A stretch of DNA of 64,000 nt from Acanthochlamys bracteata. Its lineage: Eukaryota > Streptophyta > Magnoliopsida > Pandanales > Velloziaceae. Location of the stretch: positions 4,278,001-4,342,000 of the forward strand of contig CM034127.1 of NCBI GenBank assembly GCA_019914995.1, written 5' to 3'. Positions 23,670 through 34,039 of the stretch are shown one piece after another (within the stretch, counting starts at the first letter, position 1; every line of letters starts with the position of its first letter). Made by a program: the position numbers and the translations under genes. The notes beneath the pieces were generated by a model. That model did not search any database and was not told the DNA's origin. It worked only from the letters and a program-made list of their open reading frames with translations.

Positions 23670-25595
23670 CTTATCTGCTAATGAAATATTCTGTAATTAG
23701 TTGGTGGTTGAAGCTTCTTGCAGCTGTACTAGACTACTAGTGTTTAGAAAGTTATCTCAACTTGTTTTGTTTTGTGTTACTATAAACAGAGAGACTTTTG
23801 TCATTTTGCTATAGAATACAAGTTAAGAAAAATTACCTGTTAATATATTAGTAGTTTTTTAAGATGTCTACATTCTTTTATTGTTGCTTCTTTCATGTTA
23901 TTGCTTTCATGTATGATGTATTATTATGCAATACTACTCATCAAAGGTAATAAGATGTAAAATTGTATACTATTATATCACTTTGAGGGCTTCTTTCAAT
24001 TATTTATACCTTCTTATTTCATTTTCTTTTTATTGTTAAAAATCCTTCACATATTAAAAAAAATTAAAATTTAAAAGATATAAATAATAATGTGTAAATT
24101 TTCTTAATCTATAAAAACGATATATTCATTTAACAAAAACTCCTTAGTTTTTATAAGCATTACCAACTAACTCGTAAAGTGTGGTATCATTCGTTGGAGA
24201 TCGAAATTTTGGAATGCTAAAAATTATTTTTATTAGGACTATCTCAAACGTTTTTTGAATGTTTTTTAAATTATTTGTATTTCAAATTTTCTAATGATTT
24301 ACAAATTAGAATTACTAAATTAATCTTCTTAAGTAAGTTTTCTTTATAGAACAAATTTTCAACTTTTATACTCTTTTTCTTTACTTGCTACTACAATCAA
24401 TTAGCATTAGTCCTTCTTGATTTTCAAATCATAAGACAATTTTGATAATATTATGAACTTAGAATTTATGTATACCGTCTATTATAAATATAAAATTTGA
24501 AAAAAAAAAACCTTAATCAGCTCCTTATTGTTTAAATAGAGTAATTGCTTGAAATTTAGCACCAATCGAAAGATTATCAAACTTAAATAGAGTAATTACT
24601 TGAAATTCTATAAAAAGAAAGACGCAAAGTTGGCATTTTTTAATCAAAACTTATATTTTAGATGTTAATATCTTTTGTTTTTTGGGAAATAAAAGCTATA
24701 ATAGTTAAATGTTGAGTGCACTTGTCATTGCTCCCAGAGATAAAGGGTTGTAGCATTTTTATTAAAAAAAGAACAAATAATAAGCTTCTGCAAGACTTGT
24801 TTTATTTATTTAAAAGTTTAGCCACTTTTGACAATTGATTTTAGAAATTTTTATTATTGTAATAATTTTTATAAATTTACTATAACTAAAATATACAAAA
24901 TATAATTTTGTAATAAAAACCTTATTTTAAAAAGTATTTAAAATATATATAGAAGCTCGTTTCAAATGTTCTATTGAAATTCTATTTATTTCATTAGATT
25001 AAAAATTACAGTGAATTCATGTATTTAAATTATAAACGAACTCAGTAGTTTCGCATAAATTTTTACTTCCGATTGAAAATTATTTTTTTCTTTTTATATT
25101 TAAAAAAAGAATTTTTTTCTATTTCTAAGTTATTTTTAAAATAATTGAATTTGAATCTTATTTTCAACTCTTTTTTAGACAAAAATAAAGCAGGCAAACT
25201 TTACTATTTGATTTTGTACCAGAAGACTAGTAAAAAATAATTAAAATATAAAAAATTAAATTTATTTTAAAAAAATATTTTATTTTTGTAAAATTCAATC
25301 ACGGCATTAAAACACAGCCTCTTATATATCGATAACTCGATCACAAGTCACGTGCTGGACGCTCTCTCTCTTCTTCACCGGCGCTCATCTCTCTTACATC
25401 CATCCACCTCGGCCCGCGACGGGCCCGCTGCCCGGAACCAGTTCGTTTGCTACGATCTCCGTTAAAAACAAGACACAGAATTCCAATAGCCTTTCCCAAC
25501 CACTCTAAAACCAAAACAAGTGACCAACAAAAGACAAAATACTCTCTATTCCCACACACCCGTTCCCAATTCTCTACAATCATCCATTTGTGGTC
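23670..25595. other. AT-rich intergenic DNA and NIT4 promoter/leader
   Basis: From about 23850 to 25320 the sequence is AT-rich with no supported gene. From 25330 it becomes CT- and GC-richer, as expected of the promoter and 5' leader of NIT4. It includes a CACGTG at 25349-25354 and a CT-rich tract at about 25360-25395. Confidence 0.6.
25349..25354. promoter_or_regulatory. G-box upstream of NIT4
   Basis: A perfect CACGTG lies 242 nt before the NIT4 start codon, in the likely promoter or leader. It is inferred to be a bZIP/bHLH site from the motif alone. Confidence 0.45.
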
Positions 25596-28500
25596 ATGGC
25601 TTTGGTCCCATCTACGGCTGTTGAGAGTGGAGCTGTGTTTGCTGAAGTTGATATGGGTGGTTCTGATTCGTCTACTACCGTTCGCGCCACTGTTGTTCAG
25701 GCCTCGACTGTTTTCTACAATACTCCAGCTACTCTTGGTAACTAGTTGGCTTTGATCTACTTGCTGAGTCAATTCATGATTGAGCATTTCCTTATTTGCT
25801 TGTTTTGGTTCAATCAGTATTATGGCATGTTTTTTATCGCATCGTAGAATGATTTGATTAGGTTAGCATCCTTTTGGTGTTAATGTTGGTCCGTTGGAGA
25901 TTGTAGCTTCTGTTTAAGAAAAATGTAATAGATGAGCATTAGAGTTTGTAGAGATTGATTTGATGTATTGCGTTGAACTACTTCAAGCAAATTATTGTTT
26001 TTTCTGTGGAATTCTAAATAGGCTCGATTTGGTTTTAAATTCACCTCTTCAGTTGAGCTGAAATTGAGCTGGTATGTAGTTGAGCGGCCAGCGGTCATTT
26101 ATGATTTTATCTAATACATATCTCTCGCTTCTCCCTTCTTCACTAGATGTACTTCATTGAGCTTGTACTGAAGGTTATTTTAAAAAAATCTTGGTGGACG
26201 CTGTGATATGCGTGGAAACTGCTGTTGGTGGACACTTCTATATCTTTATTCTCGTAGAAACAGTGTTTGCTTGTGTTTATTACAAGCTAGTTCAGGTTCT
26301 TGACGTACTACACATTAGTTCTAATATTAGAAGGAAGAGAACCCTGTACAGTGTGATAAGTCAACGGATATATAGTGCCATCATCCATCCTGCTATTATG
26401 AGTCACACTTATTTGTAGAGTTCTGCAGTAAATTTTAGAAGCTAGTTGAGGTTCTTGACTTAACACTTACTATAGGAGAAGGAAAAGAACCCGGTGTAAT
26501 GTGATCGTTCATCTCCTAGTCGCCGGATGTAATTAAAGAAGTAAGATACATAAAGAGCTAGAATTAGCATTGTTATGCAGATTCAGAGTTTTTTTTTAAT
26601 CTGAGATAAACGAATATCCATCATTAAAAAGGTAGCTTGTCGATTAGTGTGAATTATGTGATCATATTAGTTACTCTAGTGGACTGTTATCTGCTCTTAG
26701 GTGATTTTATTGTCTGAAACTTAACTCAGTTTAGCTTAACTTGTGTTGGCTTTTAGAGATGAAGCTGACTTGTGTTGTTGGCATCCAGATAAAGCAGAGA
26801 GGTTAATTGCAGAAGCTGCTGCATATGGGGCACAATTGGTCGTCTTTCCTGAAGCATTTCTCGGAGGCTATCCACGTGGTGCCAACTTTGGTGTTACCAT
26901 AGGCAGTCGTTCAGACAAGGGCAGAGAGGAGTTTCGGAAGTATCATGCTACAGCCATTGATGTGCCTGGTATGGCCAATTTGCAAAGGAAAAATTTCAGA
27001 GTAATAGCTACAAATGTCACATTATGCTTTTGCCTTGTTTGTGTACTATTCGTATTGCTTCTGCTATTTTCATCTTGTATACATCGATTTTGACCTCATT
27101 CTGATGCTCATTCTGATGCTCTAGAAGAGAATTCATTAGGACTTCACGATTGATAATATTTTCCTTCTATCACCCTGAGGCCAACATAGTACTTCAACTT
27201 CTTGTTGATATGTACATGTTAACTGATATGTACATGTTAACTGATAGATGTTTGAGTTACATCTCAACCAGATTGTCCAGTTTGCTCATGACTGAAACAT
27301 TTTGGCAACTTTCCTGCTACGGTGCTTTGGCAGTGTTACATGAACGAATAACATGAATGAATATCCTTTCTAAAATTATTATTTTTGAGCTCATGATCGC
27401 TCACTTTGGCTTTGATAAGAGAGGAGCTACTTAACACCATTGTTTTCTGTTGCATAAATCGGTTACAAAGGAAACAAAGGGCAATTGTCATTCTCAATCA
27501 GTTGTATATGGTGACTCATTCTTATTGTAATGCTCTAGGAGTTCGTTAGTTTTCTAAACTCATTACGCATGTTGTTGCTCTCAAATCTTTGTTACTAAAT
27601 GATTATTTTGCAGCCAAATTGGAACTTGCTCATCTGTTGACCATGTAGGTCCTGAAGTGGATCAATTGGCAGCAATTGCTGGCAAATATAAAGTTTTCTT
27701 GGTAATGGGTGTTATAGAGAGAGCTGAATACACATTGTACTGCACTGTTCTTTTCTTTGATTCTAAGGGTAATTACCTGGGAAAACATCGCAAGCTTATG
27801 CCTACTGCATTGGAACGAGTGATTTGGGGGTTTGGCGATGGATCCACAATTCCTGTTTATGATACACCACTAGGGAAGATTGGTTCTCTCATTTGCTGGG
27901 AAAATAGAATGCCACTCCTGAGGACAGCTTTGTATGGTAAAGGTAATCATTTTCGGAAGTGTAGTTACTATTGTCTGTGCCTTATGTAGATAAGTGCGTA
28001 CGTGCATTCTTGTTAGTGCATGAAACTTGAATGCTTTGTTGTTGTGGGTCGTGGTCACTCCTCAAACAATAATGCTTTTTTTTTATCTTTGTAATGTTAA
28101 GTTTAGGTGAAAAATTAAACTAAATGACTTAGTCGCTAATTACAATGATGGTAAAGGTAATCATTTTAGGAAGTGTAGTCACTATTGTCTGTGGCTTATG
28201 TAGATAAGTGCCTACGTGCAATTCTTGTTAGTGCATGAAACTTGAATGCTTTATTGTTGTGAGTCGTGGTCACTCCCTCTCAAACAATAATGCTTTTATC
28301 TAACGTTAAGTTTAGGTGAAAAATTAAACTGCATGACTTAGTCGCTGATTACAATGATGCCATAGGTCTATTCTGTACTAGCTCATAAATACTAGCTTTA
28401 TGTATTAAAACATCTGCTATGCTGCAGGTGTTGAGATATATTGTGCACCGACTGCTGACGCCAGAGATGTCTGGCAGGCATCTATGACTCATATAGCCCT

Positions 28501-29014
28501 GGAGGGTGGATGCTTTGTCTTGTCTGCGAACCAGTTCTGCCGCAGGAAAGACTATCCACCCCCACCTGATTATAGCTTTGCTAGTGACAATGAGGAACCT
28601 TCACCAGACACCATTGTATGTGCTGGAGGAAGTGTCATCATATCACCATCTGGAACTGTTTTGGCTGGACCCAACTACGAAGGAGAGGCACTCATCTCCG
28701 CAGATCTTGGTAAGAAAATAACTCAATGTTGGGATCAATGATACTTCCTTTTTTTATATCTGATATTCGCAGGTGAAGGTTCCTCTTTGAAGTTTAAAAT
28801 TTCACATGCTTTATAGGGAAGCAGATAATTTTTCATGGTCTAATGTACAGATCTTGGAGATATTGTGAGGGCGAAGTTTGATTTTGATGTAGTCGGACAC
28901 TATTCGAGGCCAGAAGTACTCAGCTTGACAGTTAGAGACCACGCCTTGAACTCAGTTTCTTTTGCATCTGCTTCCATGGCTGATGACCTTCGCAATGAAT
29001 CTCACAAGTTGTAG
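25596..29014 (+). CDS. NIT4: Bifunctional nitrilase / nitrile hydratase NIT4 (beta-cyanoalanine nitrilase)
   Basis: Five exons: 25596-25737, 26789-26968, 27649-27942, 28428-28709, 28851-29014. They total 1062 nt, 353 aa, the usual NIT4 length. The carbon-nitrogen hydrolase triad is intact: E69 in VVFPEAF, K156 in GKHRKLMP, C190 in ICWENR. Long NIT4-specific blocks are present ([60 protein letters not shown]). In plants NIT4 converts beta-cyanoalanine, made when cyanide is detoxified by cyanoalanine synthase, into aspartate plus ammonia and into asparagine. It is expected to be soluble; no signal peptide is visible. Every intron interrupts a codon after its first base (phase 1). Introns 2 and 3 carry local tandem repeats, and the intron 3 repeat copies the exon 3 donor. 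The start is the only ATG in frame before the conserved VRATVVQAS strand. Confidence 0.96.
27206..27241. repeat. 18-bp tandem repeat, two copies, in NIT4 intron 2
   Basis: TGATATGTACATGTTAAC occurs twice head to tail (27206-27223 and 27224-27241) with no mismatch. A recent slippage or duplication event is likely. No coding effect. Confidence 0.85.
27934..28359. repeat. Tandem duplication of about 210 bp spanning the NIT4 exon 3/intron 3 boundary
   Basis: Unit 1 (27934-28147) and unit 2 (28148-28359) align throughout with scattered substitutions and small indels. Unit 1 includes the last nine bases of exon 3 and its splice donor (atggtaaag|gtaatc). Unit 2 repeats this as atggtaaag|gtaatc at 28148-28162, so the intron contains a second copy of the real 5' splice site. 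The duplication therefore began inside the coding sequence. Confidence 0.9.
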
Positions 29015-29669
29015 ATAAAAATTTCCAAGTCTGTATATATTCTCTGCTAGTCCTAGGTGATTTGACCAGTATGTGCAAGCTCACTGATCTAATCTTTCCA
29101 ATCTGGGAAGCTGTTGTAGCCGAATGAGACTGTGATGTTGGCAAATGTACTTTTGAAATGCTGCCCCTAAATTTGGCTGTGGCTGCAAGAAGTATTGTTG
29201 TCTGCGCATCTGACTTTGTTTTGCATACCAAAAAAAATTCAACTTGCAAGGGGTTTTACTGCTCATGGAAATCCTTTTGAGAAATCAATTGCTCGCGGAA
29301 ATAAGTTGTGATAAACAGCCTTCTCTGAGAGGTAGCCGTAGACAAAGCAAACAATTGAAGGGCTTGCCAGTTGCTATGTCACAGATGCTCTTTCAGAATT
29401 AACGGCTTCAGGTGGTACTAAAACTGAACAATTGAAATCTCATTTTACATATCCACGCAGCGATGTTTATACAGTTTCAAAATTATAAATATGACCGCAA
29501 GAAAAGGCTTTGTTTTCTTTTGAGCAAACTTTATATTCCATCGATAGCTATAAGGAGTAGCTGCATGCATTCGTTCAAGAACTTTTTCTTCTACTCTGAA
29601 TCTAGTTTTTCTCCTATGGCTAGAGTAATATGTTAACCATCTTCCAACGTCTCATCCACTGAGTCTCCA
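29015..29669. other. Spacer between NIT4 and the P-class PPR gene
   Basis: This is a 655-nt interval between two genes on the same strand. It should contain the NIT4 3' untranslated region and the PPR promoter. I see no further gene. Confidence 0.6.
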
Positions 29670-32240
29670 ATGGCTCGCCGATCCATTCGAAATCCCCGCC
29701 ATTTTCCCCTCTCAAAACCAATTCAAATCCAACATTCGTTTCTTCGTCTGTCTTCTCATTACGCAAACAACAGTCCTCCTTCTTCACCTACTGGCGCCGC
29801 CGGTTTCTCGTTTTTCAATCTTGCACACCAACTGCTCGACCAATTTTCCAAACCAAATCCTCACCGTGACCCAACCGTTCTTTCCTCCCTGGCTCTCAAT
29901 CTCTCCCCTGAAGCGGTCGAGAATGCTATCAAGCATCTCCGTAACTGGCGCTCTGCTCACGATCTCTTCCATTGGGCAGCGTCGCAGCCTGGCTTCCGTC
30001 ACACCTGCTACACCTTCAATGCACTTGCTGAATCCCTATCCCGCTCCCGTCAATCTACCCCTCTCAAAAACCTTGTCAAAGAAACTATTGAATGCCGCTG
30101 CCCGACCACGTCCGGTGCTCTTGGGTTTTTCATTCGTTGCCTCGGAGAACGAGGTCTTGTCGATGAGGCTGTTGCTCTTTTTGATAGTGCCGGGCAGCTG
30201 TATTGCTTCCCGAACTCTTATGCTTACAATTGCTTGCTTGAGGTGCTTGCTAAATCTGGGCGAGTGGAGATGATGGAGTCGAGGTTCCTTGAAATGGTGG
30301 AGGGTGGACGAGTGCCAGATAAGTACACCATGACTGCTGTGCTGCAGTGTTATTGTAATGTTGGAGAATTGGAGAAGGTTTTGGATGTCCTTAATAAGAT
30401 TACTGAGAATGGTTGGGTGGACCAATATGTTCTTACACTTCTGATTGTGTCTTTCTGCAAGTGGGGGAAGGTCGACAAAGCCTTTGAATTGGTAGAGAAG
30501 ATGGAGGGGTTTGGTATGAGGCCGAGTGAGAAGACATTTTGTGTATTGGTCCATGGGTTTGTGAAGGAGAAAAGAGTGGATAGGGCGCTTGACATTTTTG
30601 AGAAAATGAAGAAGTGGGGGTTTAGTGCTGATTTGGCGCTGGTGAGTGTGTTGATTGAGGGGCTTTGCAAGGAGAGGCAACTTGAGAGGGCACTGGGTTT
30701 GTACTTGGATATGAAGAAAAATGGTGTTCATCCTGATGTCCCATTGATCTCCAAAATAATATCATCATTCTGTGCAGAAGGGCATCTAGTTGACGCAAGC
30801 AGATTGCTTGAGGAAGAAGGGAAAGTGTGTGAGTCGAGTAGTTTGGTATTGCTTTGTAATGCTGTTTTGGATGGGCTTGTCAGATGTCATGAGGTGGACA
30901 GAGCTCATAAACTGCTTAGGGAAATGATGAATTCACAAGAATTACACTTGTCATCCATTCAATCAGATCTTCGTGATAGTGAAGCTGATGCAGATCAACT
31001 ATTTTTTATAAAAGAGGCTGTTTGCCCAAATGCTGATTCTTTTTATTTCGTGATTAGTGGCCTGTGCAAGAGTCAGAAGTTAGACATGGCTTTACTCCTT
31101 CTAGATGACATGATTGAGATGGGATGTCGAGGGAAAATGACAATGTATAATAATCTGATATACGAGTTATGTCATTCTGATAGACTGGAGGACAGCTATG
31201 CGGTCTTGAGGAAAATGAAGGAACTTGGATTTGCACCTTCAGAATTCACTAACAATTCCTTATTTTACTGCCTATGTAGAAGGGGCAACATGCGTGACAT
31301 CCTTGAATTGCTTAGAGCTATGCGACAGCAAGGACATGTACCTTGGATAAAGTATTGCACCATGATGGTACAACAACTCTGTGAAAATGGAAAAGTGGCA
31401 GAAGCTTTGAAATTTTGTCATGATATGACTGAAATTGGTTTTCTTCCTGATATGATTGCATATTCAGCAGCAATTGATGGGTTGTGCATGATTGGAGATG
31501 TGGATGGAGCACTTAGGTTATTCCGAGAGGTGCTTTCTTGCTATTACCTTCCAGATGTAGTTGTACATAATGTTTTGATGAATGGGTTTAACAAAGCTGG
31601 GAGAATAACAGAAGCCCAAAAAATACTGAAAGAGATGCTAGAAAAGGGACTTGTGCCTTCTGTTGTTACCTACAACTTGATGATAGATGGCTGGTGCAAG
31701 GCAGAAAAGTGTGATGAGGCCCTCAGCTGTTTTTCCAAGATGATTGAGGAAACGAAATCACCAACGGTCATTACATATACAAGCCTAATAGATGGCATGC
31801 TCAATGCCGGAAGAGTTGATGATGCTATTGGATTCTGGAATAAAATGAAGGAGAACGGATGTGCTCCAAACAAGATAACCTATATGGCTATTGTGCACGG
31901 ACTATGCAGGTGTGGTAGAGTAGAATCTGCTTTTTCTTATTTTCTTGAGATGAAGGAGAAAGGATTGTTGCCCGACACTTTTACATATTTATTGCTTATA
32001 GATTCTGTAATTACAGGAGGAAACCCAGTGAAAGCATTCGAGCTTTTCAAAGAGGTGATTAGAAACTATGCCTTTCTTTCAACAAACTCTAAGAAGTACA
32101 CACTCTTGAGAAAAGTAGCGTCCAAGCTGTATGAAGATCCTAGCACATCTTTAGATATGAGGAAGTTGATTGATGATGGTTCTGTACCCTTGATCCGAAA
32201 TGTAAATGACATTACGGCAAAACCTACTGGAATAACGTGA
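29670..32240 (+). CDS. P-class pentatricopeptide-repeat protein (At5g08310-like), probably mitochondrial
   Basis: A single uninterrupted exon encodes 856 aa, typical of intronless plant PPR genes. Residues 1-30 are rich in Arg, Ser and hydrophobics without acidic residues (MARRSIRNPRHFPLS), consistent with a mitochondrial presequence. From about residue 110 to 820 there are roughly 18-20 tandem 35-residue repeats with the P-type pattern, such as VVTYNLMIDGWCKAEKCDEA and KITYMAIVHGLCRCGRVESA. No E or DYW extension follows, so it is P class. Such proteins bind single-stranded organellar RNA, one base per repeat, and affect its stability, splicing or translation. Overall it most resembles the Arabidopsis At5g08310 group; the RNA target is unknown. 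Two repeats near residues 420-450 are interrupted by an acidic insertion. The next gene on the right is a convergent DYW-class PPR gene. Confidence 0.93.
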   Translation: MARRSIRNPRHFPLSKPIQIQHSFLRLSSHYANNSPPSSPTGAAGFSFFNLAHQLLDQFSKPNPHRDPTVLSSLALNLSPEAVENAIKHLRNWRSAHDLFHWAASQPGFRHTCYTFNALAESLSRSRQSTPLKNLVKETIECRCPTTSGALGFFIRCLGERGLVDEAVALFDSAGQLYCFPNSYAYNCLLEVLAKSGRVEMMESRFLEMVEGGRVPDKYTMTAVLQCYCNVGELEKVLDVLNKITENGWVDQYVLTLLIVSFCKWGKVDKAFELVEKMEGFGMRPSEKTFCVLVHGFVKEKRVDRALDIFEKMKKWGFSADLALVSVLIEGLCKERQLERALGLYLDMKKNGVHPDVPLISKIISSFCAEGHLVDASRLLEEEGKVCESSSLVLLCNAVLDGLVRCHEVDRAHKLLREMMNSQELHLSSIQSDLRDSEADADQLFFIKEAVCPNADSFYFVISGLCKSQKLDMALLLLDDMIEMGCRGKMTMYNNLIYELCHSDRLEDSYAVLRKMKELGFAPSEFTNNSLFYCLCRRGNMRDILELLRAMRQQGHVPWIKYCTMMVQQLCENGKVAEALKFCHDMTEIGFLPDMIAYSAAIDGLCMIGDVDGALRLFREVLSCYYLPDVVVHNVLMNGFNKAGRITEAQKILKEMLEKGLVPSVVTYNLMIDGWCKAEKCDEALSCFSKMIEETKSPTVITYTSLIDGMLNAGRVDDAIGFWNKMKENGCAPNKITYMAIVHGLCRCGRVESAFSYFLEMKEKGLLPDTFTYLLLIDSVITGGNPVKAFELFKEVIRNYAFLSTNSKKYTLLRKVASKLYEDPSTSLDMRKLIDDGSVPLIRNVNDITAKPTGIT

Positions 32241-34039
32241 GCCTCGATACTAGTATTGGAGGAACCTAGTTTCAGCTAGCCATACTCCCAGACACCCATT
32301 AATTGAAGCTTCTCTTGCCTAATGAGCCTGACAAGTCTCGTAGCGAACTTTGTTCACAGAAGAAGATGGTTGGACTCCATAACATCTTGTTTTCTAACCC
32401 TCAATTCAACAAGATAGTTCGTTTTGAAAGGTAGTTACATTTCCCTCCCACATAGCTCAAGCGTCTGATATTGTGTAACATAAACGACTAAAGATTGTGT
32501 TATATACTATAGTTACACTTACATAAATCAACCATGCCGACAGTATGAGCGTGAATATTATATGGTCATTGTGTATGCAGTCGAGGAGGGACTGTCAAGC
32601 TGATGATGGGCGGGAGGCACATTGGCAAAATGTGAGGAGAATCAGTCAAGTTTTGTGTTTCACCTTTTCTTTATCTGTTGGAGAAAAAACAACTACAATC
32701 CCCCATTTATTATCACCAGTGAATACATCAGCTATCAAGGGGTGATCTCAGCTAGAAGATAAGTTTCAGTAGGAAGTTGTTCTTATTGCAGTTCACTGAG
32801 CACTACATTTCAATTTGTTTTGGCAGTTGGGGTCTCTGCTACCAAGAAGGATGACCTTTTGTCAAAGCGTCAAATACCTTACTCTCTGTCTGCATCTTCA
32901 AAGTGTCAATATGTTTTGGCAGTTTGGTGACGTGTCAAGATTGGTAACATTTCAAGTTACAACTGCCTGCCATTTTATGTGCTCTTTAAGAAAGTTACTG
33001 GAATGGCAATCTGGAGCAGTCACATCCAAGCTGTTATTGTTGGAAGTCTTTTGTGTTAAATCCTAAGCAAAAAGCTTCATACAGAATAATCAACACGAGT
33101 TACCTATGTTGTACTTGCCCCTACTTTGAGGAGGTTATTATGGGTTCTTTTGTTTTTGCACTTCGATGGACCAACAACATCATCCCTGGTTCAGTCAATT
33201 ACATGTAGCAAGGCTTTGTTCTCTTCCAGCAGAAGTACCATGAAGAAAACTAAGTTCGCTCATACGATGGATAGTGTTACAAATTTCCTGCTCGTTTGAT
33301 ATAATTGATTGGACAGGAGGTCTTTGGACAGGAGGTTTTCTTTACAAGACCTCCAGTCCATATTGTATTACAGACATGTCCTCAGAACACAATGTAGGAA
33401 GATGTATTCTTCCAAAATAACGAACTGAACGAGTCAATTGTCATTGTGGATCTCCTTCATGTTAACCCTTGACGGAAATTTATTTTATGTTAAGACAATT
33501 AACTAATTTGTGTCAACTTTGGTTAAAGATCTGATCAACGCAGGAAGTTGCATCTGCCGAGTATCGAGGGCAGTCCCTTGTTTCAAGGTGTGAAGGAAAA
33601 TTACTCTTCTCAAGCTTTCGACAAAATGGTATCCAACTATTTCCTGCTGAAGAGAACCTGCTAAAGGATGCACCATCAACAGAAAAATTGCATGTTCAAC
33701 AGAAGATATATCTGGTGATGACACTTTTTGACTGGGTAAGTTTTCCATGCATAATCATCCTTCCACATACCCATTCCATTTTTTGTTGCTAGTGAATTCC
33801 TGCCTAACATAAAATAGGAATTTATGGGCACTAGGCAGGTCTGCTTAAATACTTGCTGCAACTTGGTTGATAGTATTTGGCTTTGTTCTCTCAACATACC
33901 TGTCAGGACCAGTCAACATATCAATAACAGCATGTTGATCAGCCATTAATAGTTCAATACCATACATGCCATGCCATATGTTCTCCAATTCTTCATTCTA
34001 GTCTCCAACTTTCGGATTCAAGGTGTATTCAACCGATGA
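32241..34039. other. Interval between two convergent PPR genes
   Basis: This 1.8-kb region holds both 3' untranslated regions. The + strand is open at about 33532-33780 without a stop, but I recognise no product. The phrase tgttttggcag occurs twice (near 32815 and 32910) in a locally repetitive stretch. No gene is supported. Confidence 0.5.

Noticed and set aside
29821-30273. 150-codon open frame in a second frame of the PPR gene
   Set aside because: Out-of-frame shadow of the 856-aa PPR protein.
30036-30731. 231-codon minus-strand open frame inside the P-class PPR gene
   Set aside because: A shadow of the strongly supported + strand PPR coding frame.
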